Positions 17,854 through 26,756 of a DNA stretch of 64,000 bases are shown here, piece after piece. Numbering within the stretch: the stretch's first letter is position 1; the number at the start of each line of letters is the position of its first letter. Source of the DNA: Azophilus sp965116165 (lineage in GTDB: Bacteria > Pseudomonadota > Gammaproteobacteria > Pseudomonadales > Azotimanducaceae); the NCBI GenBank assembly GCA_965116165.1, contig OZ220484.1, positions 496,001 through 560,000 on the forward strand, in the 5' to 3' direction. The notes beneath the pieces were generated by a model. The model had not been told where the DNA came from and ran no database searches. It saw nothing but the letters and a program-made list of their open reading frames with translations. A program made the position numbers and the translations under genes.

Positions 17854-19049
17854 ACCTCGCTCCAGCCATAGCGTTGCGTTATCTGTGGGGAGGACGCAAC
17901 AGATATGCCCGCTTCATTGCCTGGATGTCGCTGGTTGGGCTCGCGCTCGGCGTATTGGTGCTCACGGTCGTGGTCAGTGTCATGAACGGTTTGGGCGAGG
18001 AACTCCGGTCACGAATCCTGGGGACGGTGCCCCACGCTCTTGTCACCCCGGCCTCTCCGGGATTGCCGGCGACACTCAATAGCCGACAGGATGTGCGCGG
18101 CGCCTTTCGGTTTTTCTCGTCGTCCGGCATGGTCGCGGGCGGAGGTGCTGTGGTGCCGGTTTCCCTATTCGCCCTGGATCCCCGTGATGGCCACCTGTTG
18201 GCCCAGGTGGATACCAACATGATTGGCGGCACACTCGAGCAGGCCCTCGCGCGGCCCGGCGCCATCGTTGTCGGTGGGCCCATTGCGCGACATTTGCATC
18301 TTCAAATTGGCGATCCGGTTGTTTTGATCGTCTCGGATGCGACAGGCGGCGCGGTGCATCCGAAGCTTCAGCGCTTCCGCCTCGCGGCGACCTTCGACAT
18401 AGGCGCCGAACTCGACCACTATCTGGTGGTGACCCGGCACGACAGCTTTTCGGAACGCGAGCGGCAGCGGCTCGGCAGCGACGGTGTGCGGGTGGACTTG
18501 TGGGATCCGATGGAGGCGGAGGGGTTCGCCCGTGAACTGCGCGGTCGCCATAAGTCGCTCGTCATCGAAACCTGGCAGGACAATTACGGCGAGTTGTTTC
18601 AGGCGGTGAGAATCGAAAAGGGGCTGATGTTCCTGATCCTGCTGTTGGTTGTCGCCGTCGCCGGTTTCAACATCGTTTCGGGGCAAACCGTGCTTGTGAA
18701 CGACAAGCGCGGCGACATCGCCATATTGCGAACCATGGGTGCCGATACAGCCCTCGTCACCGGTGTTTTCCTGTGGCAGGGCATTGCCATCGCAACCCTG
18801 GGCATCGCCCTGGGTATTCTGCTCGGTGTCCTGGTGGCGGAAAACATCGGATATTTGTTGGGGGTGGCCGAAACATGGCTGGATTTCAGCCTGCTTGAGG
18901 GCTCCTACTTTGAGGTTTTGCCAGCCCTCGTTCTGGTCGAGGACTTGGCGGGCATCGCACTGCTGTCGTGGCTGCTGTGCGTGTTGGCGGCGTGGATTCC
19001 CGCCCGCCGGGCGGCGCGTCAGAATCCGGTGGCCAGCCTGCACACCTGA
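17850..19049 (+). CDS. lolE: Lol ABC transporter membrane subunit (LolC/LolE family)
   Basis: 399-residue FtsX-like permease partner of LolD. It has an N-terminal membrane segment (about 23-50, LVGLALGVLVLTVVVSVMNG), a large periplasmic domain (50-260) and three C-terminal segments (about 265-390) with the conserved VLVNDKRGDIAILRTMGA and ARRAARQNPVASLHT tail. The start is TTG at 17850, overlapping the lolD TGA. A second, different LolC/E gene lies convergently at 19157-20404, so the pair would form the usual heterodimer. Which one is LolC or LolE cannot be fixed by eye. Confidence 0.9.
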
Positions 19050-19089
19050 TTGCCCGTCCCCTGCAATCGGCGATATATCGGTTTGGTTT

Positions 19090-19110
19090 AAGGAACCTCT
19101 GATTGGAGAT
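19090..19110 (+). repeat. Family A repeat, solo left end (A1)
   Basis: TTAAGGAACCTCTGATT matches the left terminus, with TTAA target, of the 99-bp family A MITE. The right end is absent. It lies in the 107-bp gap between the two convergent lol genes and may mark a rearrangement point. Confidence 0.55.
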
Positions 19111-19156
19111 AATATCGCAAAGTCACAAAATAGTTATTGACACCGCCGCGGGCGCA

Positions 19157-20404
19157 TTATTCATGAATCAACACCTCCCTCGGCAGCACCCCCGCCGCGC
19201 GCCGGGCAGGCAAGGCGGTGCCGAGCAGGCAGAGCGTGAAGGCGGTGGAACCGACGGCAAGCACATCCCCGATCCTGACATCCACCGGCAGGTAGTTGAT
19301 GAAATAGCGGCCCATAAGGTCGGCATTGAAGGTACTGCTGGCCCAGGCAAACAACTCCGGCAAGGCGAGAGCGCCGGCATAACCCACGGCGAGGCCCGCG
19401 ACAACGCCAATGCCGCCAATCAGGGCTCCGAGCAACACGAAGCCACCCATGAGCGACGATGTCGCCGCGCCCATGGTCTTTAGAATCGCAATGTCCGCAC
19501 CGCGCTGCTCAACGGCCATGACCAGTGTCGAGACGAGATTGAAGGCCGCAACCGCAACGAGAAAGGCAAGCAGCACGAACATGGTCGTTTTCTGCACGCG
19601 GATTGCATGGTGCAGGTTGCCGTGTGTCTGCATCCAGGGCCGCGCGTCAAACCGATCATTGCCGAGCAGCGCCTGGCTTCTCCAGCCCACCTGGCGGGCG
19701 GCGTAGAAATCCCGAACCCTGACCTGGTAGCCGTGAATGCGATTGCCGAGCCGGAGGAGTCGTTGCGCGTCACCGAGATGTACGAAGGCGGCACGATTGT
19801 CGAGTTCCGATTGGGAACGCAGCAGGCCGACGATTTCAAAACGCTTCTGCCTTGGAAAAGCGCCCGCCGGCGTCATCAAAGCCTCCGGCACAACCAGCGT
19901 CACCCGGTCCCCCACGCCCAAGCCGAGGCGCGTGGCCAAGCGCACACCGAGAACGACCCGGAACGAACCGGCACGCAGCGCCTCAAGTCCGCCTTGTGGA
20001 TGCCCGGCCTCAACAAAGCTTTCCAATCGGGAAACCCGGCCGTAGCCCTCGGGGTCGATGCCGGTTAGCAGCATACCCTGGACCTTTTCGGTTCCCGCCG
20101 CCAACCCAACCGCCTGCGCGAAGGGTGTCGCCGCCTCCACATCGGGGAGCGATTCAAGCCGGTCGAAATCCTCCCCGCCGTTCGCAACCGGCTGCCGGCC
20201 GTATAGGCCGAGGTGGGGCAACACCGCAAAGACCCGCTTTTCCAATTCCCGCTCGAAGCCGTTGATCACCGAAACGACGATGATCAAAACCGCGATGCTC
20301 AGCGTTAGGCCGCTAATCGCAACATTGCCGATAAACGATAGGGAACTGTGTCGGGTGAAGGCATAGCGCCAACCAAGACCCGCGGCTAGGGAACTAAACC
20401 GCAT
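19157..20404 (-). CDS. lolC: Second Lol ABC transporter membrane subunit (LolC/LolE family)
   Basis: A 415-residue FtsX-like permease starting MRFSSLAAGLGWRYAFTRHS, the typical LolC/E N terminus, with membrane segments at about 25-50, 275-300, 325-355 and 380-400. The periplasmic domain between them includes LTGIDPEGYG. The C-terminal motif MAVEQRGADIAILKTMGA matches that of its partner at 17850. It is transcribed toward lolD-lolE, downstream of apbE on the same strand, instead of in the standard lolCDE order. An earlier ATG at 20458 would add 18 residues without homology, so 20404 was chosen. Confidence 0.9.
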   Translation of the reverse strand: MRFSSLAAGLGWRYAFTRHSSLSFIGNVAISGLTLSIAVLIIVVSVINGFERELEKRVFAVLPHLGLYGRQPVANGGEDFDRLESLPDVEAATPFAQAVGLAAGTEKVQGMLLTGIDPEGYGRVSRLESFVEAGHPQGGLEALRAGSFRVVLGVRLATRLGLGVGDRVTLVVPEALMTPAGAFPRQKRFEIVGLLRSQSELDNRAAFVHLGDAQRLLRLGNRIHGYQVRVRDFYAARQVGWRSQALLGNDRFDARPWMQTHGNLHHAIRVQKTTMFVLLAFLVAVAAFNLVSTLVMAVEQRGADIAILKTMGAATSSLMGGFVLLGALIGGIGVVAGLAVGYAGALALPELFAWASSTFNADLMGRYFINYLPVDVRIGDVLAVGSTAFTLCLLGTALPARRAAGVLPREVLIHE

Positions 20405-20470
20405 ATCGCGTTTCGGCCACCGGCGTTCGCCTACCGAACGCCAAGGGCTCGCCCACACACCGTCCGATGG

Positions 20471-21589
20471 TCATTCAACATATTCACGCATGGCCTCAGT
20501 ATAGCGCTCCTCGAAGCGCTCATCCCCGCGAACGAGCGCGAGCGCCGCAACCCCTGTCCGGTTGGCAAAATCGAGGCCGTTGTCCGGCCCCAATACGTTG
20601 ATCAGGGTCGCCAGCCCGTCGGCAAGGGCCGCCGTCTCGGCAATCACCGTCACCGAAGCCATGCGATGGGCCAGGGGCCGGCCGGTGCGCGGGTCGATCG
20701 TATGGCTGAACGTCGCCTCGCCAATCCTGCGCAGGTTTCGATAATCGCCCGAGGTTGCAACGGCAACATCGGTGAGACGCAGGATTCGTACAATGTCGCG
20801 GTCCGGCTCCCCCAGCCGCGTCCCCGTACCCAACCACCGGGCGGGGTCGATCGGTTTCATCCGGCGGGCAAGCGTTGCTCCATCTTTCGTCGGAGCTTCA
20901 ATTCCGACCCGCCAGGCCTCGCCCTTGGGATTGGTACCGCGCACACGCACCTCGCCGCCGATGTCGATGAGGTAATCGGTGCAGCCCGCGTTGTCGAGCA
21001 AGGCGGCTAGGCGATCAACGGCGTGGCCCTTGGCAATGGCCGAAAGATCCAGGCGCAGCCCCTCCACCCGCTTGCGCAATGCCGGGGGATTTCGCCTTGC
21101 CTGTAGTCCCCCATGACCAACACGCGAGGCGGCCACCGCAATCGCCGCCTCGGTGGGAACCGCCCGTTGCGCGACGGAGCCAAACCCCCAAAGATCCACA
21201 AGTGGCCCAACCGTGATATCGAAAGCACCTTCGGAAAGTCGTGCAAGTTTTTGTGATAAAAAAACAATTTCAGCTACCTCCTCTGATATCGCTAGCCACT
21301 CGCCGGCGGGTGCCGCGTTGAATCGGGAGATTTCCGAACCAGGTTGCCAAGTGGACATTTGCGTGTTCACACGTTGTAGTTCGGCCTCAGCCGCCTGTGA
21401 CAAAGTCGGATTACAGGTATTGCCTCCGCAAAGCGTAACCACATAATCCGTACCCATGGTCTGTCCGCCAAACCGATGGTAGCGGGCGCCCGGCGCACAA
21501 GCGGCCAGGGCAAGCAGGCCAACGAGCAGCAGCGCGTATCCAACGAGGGTACCGGGGTTCGGCCAGCACCCGACATGTCGATCAACCAT
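20471..21589 (-). CDS. apbE: FAD:protein FMN transferase (lipoprotein)
   Basis: ApbE covalently attaches FMN to threonines of periplasm-facing flavoproteins such as NqrB/C or RnfG/D. The 372-residue protein has a lipoprotein signal ending LLALAACAPG, then MGTDYVVTLCGG, MSTWQPGSEISRFN, the conserved DLSAIAKGHAVDRLA, IGGEVRVRG, TSGDYRN and SHTIDPRTGRP, all family marks. It precedes a lolC-like gene by 66 bp on the same strand. The start MVDRHVGC at 21589 is used; an earlier ATG at 21616 is possible. No flavoprotein client is in the window. Confidence 0.93.
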   Translation of the reverse strand: MVDRHVGCWPNPGTLVGYALLLVGLLALAACAPGARYHRFGGQTMGTDYVVTLCGGNTCNPTLSQAAEAELQRVNTQMSTWQPGSEISRFNAAPAGEWLAISEEVAEIVFLSQKLARLSEGAFDITVGPLVDLWGFGSVAQRAVPTEAAIAVAASRVGHGGLQARRNPPALRKRVEGLRLDLSAIAKGHAVDRLAALLDNAGCTDYLIDIGGEVRVRGTNPKGEAWRVGIEAPTKDGATLARRMKPIDPARWLGTGTRLGEPDRDIVRILRLTDVAVATSGDYRNLRRIGEATFSHTIDPRTGRPLAHRMASVTVIAETAALADGLATLINVLGPDNGLDFANRTGVAALALVRGDERFEERYTEAMREYVE

Positions 21590-21620
21590 GTAACCCCGCA
21601 ATTCTGGAACGCCCACGGTA

Positions 21621-21640
21621 GTTTATTCATGAATGGGTCG
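21621..21640. repeat. Family B repeat, solo end (B5)
   Basis: TTTATTCATGAATGGGTCGG resembles the family B terminus (ATTCATGAATAGGTCGGG). It directly abuts the left end of the family E element, showing repeats nested or stacked in the 379-bp gap between apbE and the enoyl-CoA hydratase gene. Confidence 0.5.
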
Positions 21641-21648
21641 GTAGTGCG

Positions 21649-21940
21649 CCATCCAACTGATAATGCCGCATCAGCGCACCCGCAAGCGTCCAGATGCGCG
21701 GCTTAAGCCCCGCCGATGTATCCGGCGGCGACAACGGAGCCCTCAGCCGGGAGCGCGAGGGGTACCCCTCGATGAAACGGATGGGCGCCCGCGGACGCGC
21801 CCTCCGGGTGGCGGCGGGAGTACCCCGGACCGCATTGCGTCCGCTTGCAGTAGTTCCCCTCCGGCTGCGCGGCCGCGCCTTGCCCGGAGCGCTCCCGCCG
21901 CCACCGATGCGGTATTATCGGTTGCATGGAGCACTGGAAT
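21649..21940. mobile_element. Family E element with about 30-bp terminal inverted repeats (E1)
   Basis: The left end AGTGCGCCATCCAACTGATA (then ATGCCGCATCAG) is mirrored at the right end, whose reverse complement begins AGTGCTCCATGCAACCGATA (then ATACCGCATCGG). About 290 bp in all, with no transposase frame inside. The right end overlaps the leader of the enoyl-CoA hydratase gene. Single or fused copies of the same terminus occur at 11427, 29771 and 43450. Confidence 0.6.
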
Positions 21941-21968
21941 GCAACATTAAATCTTGAAGGAGTTTCCC

Positions 21969-22739
21969 ATGCCCGAGTATTGCCGCATCGACAAAAGCGA
22001 CCGTGTCATGACGGTTACCCTGAATCGCCCGGAGCGGCTCAACGCCATGCATCCGCCCGGCAACGCCGAACTCGGCGAGGTATTTGACGAGTTCGCCGCC
22101 GATGATGCTCTGTGGGTGGCTATTGTCACGGGTGCCGGCCGGGGTTTCTGCGCGGGCAACGACCTGCGCTATCAGGCCGAGGGTGGTGAACGAATGCCGA
22201 TGCCGATGGGGTTCGGCGGCCTGACCTCGCGATTCGATCTGCAAAAGCCCGTGATTGCGGCGGTGAACGGCGTCGCGATGGGCGGCGGCTTCGAGATTGC
22301 GCTGGCCTGCGACATCATCCTTGCCTCCGACCGGGCGGTGTTCGCCCTGCCGGAGCCGCGGGTCGGGCTAGCAGCCTTGGCGGGTGGCCTAAACCGGCTG
22401 GCCCGGGAAATTGGCGCCAAGCGGGCGCTCGGGATGATTCTCACCGGTCGTCACGTTACCGCCGAGGAAGGCCGGCAACTCGGCTTCGTAAACACCGTGG
22501 TTCCGCACGAGGAATTGATGGGCGAAGCCCAGGACTGGGCGCGCCAAATCTGCGAATGCGCGCCGCTGTCGGTCCGGGCCAGCAAGGATGTCGTCTATCG
22601 GAGCCTCGACACCGCATCGCTGGAAGAGTCGATGCGCACCCAGTACGACTCGGTGGCGGCCATGGTTCACAGCGAGGATTTCATCGAGGGCCCCAGAGCC
22701 TTCGCCGAAAAACGCAAACCCAATTGGCGGGGACGGTAG
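21969..22739 (+). CDS. Enoyl-CoA hydratase/isomerase family protein
   Basis: Crotonase-fold enzyme of 256 residues acting on an acyl-CoA. It shows TVTLNRPERLNAM, the oxyanion-hole segment GAGRGFCAGNDL (about 60-72) and AAVNGVAMGGGFEIALACD (about 95-113), and PEPRVGLAALAGGLNRLAR. The second catalytic Glu position is taken by the EPRVGL segment, as in enoyl-CoA hydratases. The exact substrate cannot be told; carnitinyl-CoA dehydratase-like proteins look similar. The start ATG at 21969 follows GAAGGAG. It stands alone, with a likely terminator before the convergent receptor gene. Confidence 0.85.
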   Translation: MPEYCRIDKSDRVMTVTLNRPERLNAMHPPGNAELGEVFDEFAADDALWVAIVTGAGRGFCAGNDLRYQAEGGERMPMPMGFGGLTSRFDLQKPVIAAVNGVAMGGGFEIALACDIILASDRAVFALPEPRVGLAALAGGLNRLAREIGAKRALGMILTGRHVTAEEGRQLGFVNTVVPHEELMGEAQDWARQICECAPLSVRASKDVVYRSLDTASLEESMRTQYDSVAAMVHSEDFIEGPRAFAEKRKPNWRGR

Positions 22740-22755
22740 CACGGGGGGCGGGATT

Positions 22756-22786
22756 GGCGGGGCAGGCCGCAATGCGCTTCCCCGCC
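22756..22786. terminator. Possible bidirectional terminator hairpin
   Basis: GGCGGGG (22756-22762) pairs with CCCCGCC (22780-22786) between the convergent enoyl-CoA hydratase and receptor genes. The loop is 17 nt and no clear T-run follows, so this is weak. Confidence 0.3.
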
Positions 22787-22800
22787 TAGCTTTCAACCAC

Positions 22801-25713
22801 TCAGAGCGATAGGGCGGCAGCAAGGAACCAATAGCGGCCCAATGCGTCGTACATGCCCGGGAAGGTATTGCCGTTGCCGTTGATGGACGGCCCTGCCCCG
22901 TTGCCCGCTATTGGCGGCGCTTCGTCGAAGAGGTTATTGATGCCGGCACGCATTTGGACACGCTCGGTAAGATCCCAAATCGCCGACAGGTCGATGTAGG
23001 AGATGGCCTTCAGGTCGATTTCGCTTTGATTGCGGTCGTCCACCCTGCTGGTGTAGCGCCACATGAGCGTGGCGGTAACATCCCAGGGCGTCGTCCAGAT
23101 CAGGCGCAGCTTGTTGCGCACATCCGGCGTCGGGTAACCGCAAACAAACCCCCACTTGCCCGCGCATTTCTCGGTGGGCGCACCGGCCAGTTCCTGTTGA
23201 TCCCACCTGTCGATCAGCGACAGCACATTGGCGATGTTGATGCTGCCCATTTCGCCCACATCGAACGAATAGTCCGCCACTATGTCGAAGCCCACCACTT
23301 CCTCGATGGCGAGATTGTCGTTCGTGGCGACAATGTGGCCGCTGCTGCCGACATTCGAACCGATCCAAAGATCGCCCGGCGCACCCCGTTTAACGTTGTT
23401 GCATTGCGACAGGTTGCCGTCCAGGCATTGATTGAGAATGAACTCCGGGGTGAGGAAGTCGATGCCCTTCTCGATGTTGATGCTGTAGTAATCCACCGTA
23501 ACGGTCAGGCCGCTAAGGATACCTGGCGTCAGAACGATGCCGGCCGTCCAAGTGTCGGCCGTTTCCGGCTCCAGGTCGGGGTTGCCACCCTGTAGGTAGT
23601 TGTACTGGCCGGCCGGGGAATGCGGAATATTGCCCCACTGTGCCTGGGTTACGCCGCTGCGGGCGCATTCCTCGAAGGTCCGCCCGGCCGCGGTGGTGCC
23701 GCCGGTGACCGGGCCGCCGCAGGGGTCGCCGGTCATATCGAACAGATTGAGACCCTGGGGCCGGAACAACTCGCGCACATTGGCGCCGCGAATGGCGCGC
23801 TGGAAACTACCACGCAGTTTGACATCCTGGTTGACAGCCCAGCCGGTGCGGACACCGAAAGTTTCCGTGGAAACGCCGTAGTCGTAATCGGAGTAGCGAA
23901 ACCCGAGGTCCAGATTCAGTTCCTCCGCAAAGGACTTGCCTTCCACCAGCGGGATACTGGCTTCCATGAACAGTTCGAAGAGGCCGTATCCGCCACTGAC
24001 CGGTGGTGTCGCCCCGCCCTGGCCGGCGCCTTCGCCGCTGCGAAAGCCCTCGTCCGGATTGAAGTCGAGGTTTTCGTCCCGGTATTCCACGCCGAGCACA
24101 AGAGCAACGCCGGTGTCGGCTGTGGGGAAGCGCACACCGTAATCGCCCAAATCGCCGGCGATAAATCCCGAGGCGATCAACTGATCCGTGGTGCCGCGCG
24201 CAAACAGCGGCAACACGATGTAATCCAGCGCCTCCTGGGTGACACCCCCTTCCTGGAAGATATTCCAGGGTATGCAACTCGGATCCGAGCCGTCGACCAC
24301 CGAACGGCAAACGATCTCACCGGTGTCCGGATGGCGCACCGCGTCGAGCGCGCGTCGAATTTTTGTGGTGCCAAGGTCGTTGAGGTAGGTATTTTCCATG
24401 CTCACCTCCGCATACAGGAGCGAGGCGTCGTAGTTCCAGTTCGCGTTCATGTCGCCACGCACGCCGAAAATACCGCGAAACGAGGTGTGGCGCAGATCCT
24501 GCTGTCGATTGCCGCCCTCCACGTTGCGGCGGCCAATCCAGAAGGGGTCGCGGGTATCTTCGGCGGTCAACCCGATGGAACCGCAAACGGTTTCAAATTG
24601 TTGCGCGGACAGCAGCGGATTGCCGCAGCTCAGGGTCTCGGTCACAAAGAAGTTGCCGGAGGGCGCTATCTGCGAGACCGACCGGTCGTCCATGAACATC
24701 AGCTCCGTGTAGATCTCCGCATAGTCGCTCAGGTCATAGTGGGCAAAGCCGCCGAAGGCGTACTGCTCATCCGGGCGCTGATAGTAGTTGAGCGGCCCAT
24801 AGTTGAAGGTTTCACCCTGGCGCGGCACGAATTCATGCCCTTGGACAATAAAGTCGACCGGCTCGCCGCCCACACCAAAGTTGGTGAAGCGTCCCTGGGG
24901 AATGGTCGAGGAGCCGAAGCAGAAGGTCGTATCGTCGCTCAGCGCACAGGAACTGTAGTCCCGGTTGCGCTGCCACACGGCCTGGATGTCCCGATAGGTG
25001 GCATAGGCCGTCGCATTGCCGCGACCGTTATCGAAATTGCCGCCGATGATGAGCGAAACGTAGGACGTGTCGCCATCCGACTCGGTGCCGTCGGCCACCG
25101 GATAACCCGCCTCCTCGACGATGCCCCGCCATTTGTCGGAACGGTTGTTGTGCGAGTATTGGCTGAATTGATAATCGACCCGCACACCTTCGAAGTCATC
25201 CTTCATCAGGAAGTTGACGACACCGGCCACCGCATCCGAACCGTAGGTGGCCGACGCACCGCCGGTCAATACCTCGACGCTGCGCACCAAGGCACCCGGA
25301 ATCTGATTGATGTCGGCGCCGATGCCATCCTGTATGGGCGACCCCGCCGGCAGGCGGCGGCCATTGACCAGCACCAGCGTGCGCTCCTCGCCCAGATTGC
25401 GCAGGTTCAGCGTCGCCGTGCCGGTGGCGCCGTTGGACTGGCTGGTGTTCTGGTCGGAATAGACTTGCGGCAGGGTTCGCACCATATCCTCGACCCGGGT
25501 GGTGCCTTGGAAAAGCAGTTCCTCGGCGTCCACCTGGGTGACGGGACTGGCGCTGACCAAGTTGCGGCGCTGAATGCGGGAGCCGGTGACGACCACTTCC
25601 TCAATCGCCGCCTCCGGGTCGGCCTGCCCGGCAAAACCGGTTTGCGGCCCACCGGCGATGAGTAGCGCAACAGCGGCAAAAGCCAGGTTAAATCCGACGG
25701 TTACTTTCAACAT
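22801..25713 (-). CDS. TonB-dependent outer-membrane receptor
   Basis: A 970-residue receptor with a signal peptide (about 1-28, cleaved after GFA), a TonB-box-like stretch EEVVVTGSRI (about 38-47), the plug domain (about 50-175, with LNLRNLGEERTLVLVNGRRL and GGASATYGSDAVAGVVNF) and a long beta barrel. It belongs to the large oligosaccharide/peptide-type receptors common in xanthomonads, sphingomonads and related marine bacteria; the ligand is unknown. The C terminus is RYWFLAAALSL, ending in Leu instead of the usual aromatic residue. AAGGAGT lies 8 nt before the ATG. A family C element sits 34 bp upstream and its ATATAATT end faces the gene, possibly as promoter. Confidence 0.92.
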   Translation of the reverse strand: MLKVTVGFNLAFAAVALLIAGGPQTGFAGQADPEAAIEEVVVTGSRIQRRNLVSASPVTQVDAEELLFQGTTRVEDMVRTLPQVYSDQNTSQSNGATGTATLNLRNLGEERTLVLVNGRRLPAGSPIQDGIGADINQIPGALVRSVEVLTGGASATYGSDAVAGVVNFLMKDDFEGVRVDYQFSQYSHNNRSDKWRGIVEEAGYPVADGTESDGDTSYVSLIIGGNFDNGRGNATAYATYRDIQAVWQRNRDYSSCALSDDTTFCFGSSTIPQGRFTNFGVGGEPVDFIVQGHEFVPRQGETFNYGPLNYYQRPDEQYAFGGFAHYDLSDYAEIYTELMFMDDRSVSQIAPSGNFFVTETLSCGNPLLSAQQFETVCGSIGLTAEDTRDPFWIGRRNVEGGNRQQDLRHTSFRGIFGVRGDMNANWNYDASLLYAEVSMENTYLNDLGTTKIRRALDAVRHPDTGEIVCRSVVDGSDPSCIPWNIFQEGGVTQEALDYIVLPLFARGTTDQLIASGFIAGDLGDYGVRFPTADTGVALVLGVEYRDENLDFNPDEGFRSGEGAGQGGATPPVSGGYGLFELFMEASIPLVEGKSFAEELNLDLGFRYSDYDYGVSTETFGVRTGWAVNQDVKLRGSFQRAIRGANVRELFRPQGLNLFDMTGDPCGGPVTGGTTAAGRTFEECARSGVTQAQWGNIPHSPAGQYNYLQGGNPDLEPETADTWTAGIVLTPGILSGLTVTVDYYSINIEKGIDFLTPEFILNQCLDGNLSQCNNVKRGAPGDLWIGSNVGSSGHIVATNDNLAIEEVVGFDIVADYSFDVGEMGSINIANVLSLIDRWDQQELAGAPTEKCAGKWGFVCGYPTPDVRNKLRLIWTTPWDVTATLMWRYTSRVDDRNQSEIDLKAISYIDLSAIWDLTERVQMRAGINNLFDEAPPIAGNGAGPSINGNGNTFPGMYDALGRYWFLAAALSL

Positions 25714-25747
25714 ACGAGATGACTCCTTGCTCGGTATAGAAAAACAA

Positions 25748-25846
25748 GGGAATTATATCGATGGGTTGACCGAAACCCAGATGTGGTAATTTCCAGCCGC
25801 TAAATCGTCGGCATTAGTGGTATGTCAACCCATGTATATAAGTCCC
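25748..25846 (+). mobile_element. Family C element, complete (C1)
   Basis: A 99-bp element with terminal inverted repeats GGGAATTATATCGATGGGTT (then GAC) and, on the other strand, GGGACTTATATACATGGGTT (then GAC): 20 of 23 positions match. It has no coding potential. It sits immediately upstream of the TonB-dependent receptor gene. Related copies are at 43711-43812 and 60551-60650, with a solo end at 5014. Confidence 0.75.
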
Positions 25847-25869
25847 AATTCAATCCGTCGGACCGGAAA

Positions 25870-25952
25870 TTGGGCGGTGTCGCGGTTCGACATTCGCACG
25901 AGCCGAGCAGTTGGGCGGTGTCGGCGGCTCGACATTCGCACGAGCCGAGCAG
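25870..25952 (-). repeat. Tandem pair of 41/42-bp units carrying the family G core
   Basis: Two nearly identical units, 25870-25910 and 25911-25952, each begin TTGGGCGGTGTCG and end GACATTCGCACGAGCCGAGC. In reverse complement the shared part resembles the family G core (CTGYTCGGYTCGYG followed by AATGTCGA). Confidence 0.6.
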
Positions 25953-25990
25953 CGGGCGGACCCCGGTTCGGCGCAATCCGAAAAATCAAA

Positions 25991-26089
25991 GGAACCTCTG
26001 ATTAATCCTATAGTCGGGGCACCCTATTTAATAAAATCAATAGCTTATGAGTGGCTAAATGCCAATCTATCGAATTGTTCAGACCTTCC
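25991..26089 (+). mobile_element. Family A MITE, complete, IS5-like (A2)
   Basis: A 99-bp element from GGAACCTCTGATTAATC to GTTCAGACCTTCC, flanked by an exact 4-bp duplication CAAA. Ends are imperfect inverted repeats (17 of 23). The GGAAGGTCTGAACAA end resembles the IS5 terminus GGAAGGTGCGAACAAG, and IS5 also duplicates 4 bp. The whole gap 25714-26132 consists of elements C1, G and A2. Confidence 0.8.
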
Positions 26090-26132
26090 CAAATTGATAC
26101 AACACCGGAAATTGACAACGAGTTGATGTTAA

Positions 26133-26756
26133 ATGCCCGCCGTCATAGGGTTTGGACTGATTGAATTGGCGGTTCTCATCTATTGCCTCGCCTTTGTCGG
26201 CGGATTCGTCATCATGTCGCTCGAGCTGCTCGGCGGCCGTGTGCTGGCACCCTATTTCGGCAGCAGCATCTATGTTTGGGGCAGCATCATCACCGTGTTC
26301 ATGGCGAGCCTGTCCATCGGTTACCTGCTTGGTGGACGCTGGTCCCTGACGAACCCGTCACTGCTCCGGTTCGGTTACCTGTTTCTCGGCGGGGCGGCGC
26401 TGCTCTATCCCCTGGTCCATTTCAGCGAACCCGCCATGGTGTGGATATTCGACCGTATCGAGGATCCGCGCTACGGCTCGTTGGCCACCTCGTGCCTTCT
26501 GTTTGTTTTGCCGACGGTCATGCTTGGCATGATCTCGCCATACTCCGTGCGTCTCCTGGTTAGGAACACGGAGGAATCCGGCAATGTCGCCGGGCGGCTG
26601 TACTTCGCTTCGACCCTCGGCAGCACACTCGGCACCCTGGGCACCAGCTTCTATTTTGTGCTTTGGTTCGAAATCGACACCATCCTCGGCCTGTTGACCG
26701 GTGCGCTGGTGTCGATGGGACTAATCGCCGTCGTTGCGGGACGTCCGGGCCGATGA
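26133..26756 (+). CDS. Membrane half of a spermidine synthase-like protein
   Basis: A 207-residue protein of five to six hydrophobic segments with MSLELLGGRVLAPYFGSSIYVWGSIITVFM and LLGGRWSL (about 30-75), the hallmark of the N-terminal membrane part of fused spermidine synthase-like (SpeE-like) proteins. In many bacteria this part is joined to the aminopropyltransferase-like domain; here that domain is a separate gene starting in the overlapping ATGA. The substrate is unknown, and these proteins are not proven spermidine synthases. It starts 43 bp after a family A MITE, and its first residues (MPAVIGFGLIELAVL) are plausible but a later start is possible. Confidence 0.8.
   Translation: MPAVIGFGLIELAVLIYCLAFVGGFVIMSLELLGGRVLAPYFGSSIYVWGSIITVFMASLSIGYLLGGRWSLTNPSLLRFGYLFLGGAALLYPLVHFSEPAMVWIFDRIEDPRYGSLATSCLLFVLPTVMLGMISPYSVRLLVRNTEESGNVAGRLYFASTLGSTLGTLGTSFYFVLWFEIDTILGLLTGALVSMGLIAVVAGRPGR

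Noticed and set aside
19159..19172. ATTATTCATGAAT at the end of the second lol gene as a family B end
   Set aside because: Only the 10-bp ATTCATGAAT core matches, and the encoded tail REVLIHE resembles the normal LolC/E C terminus, so chance is sufficient.
23620..25665. 681-codon open frame antisense to the TonB-dependent receptor
   Set aside because: A high-GC antisense shadow of the receptor, rich in Ala/Arg/Gly/His with no domain.
25870..25952. Tandem units considered as a CRISPR-like array
   Set aside because: Only two contiguous units without spacers, and the core occurs elsewhere as a dispersed repeat.
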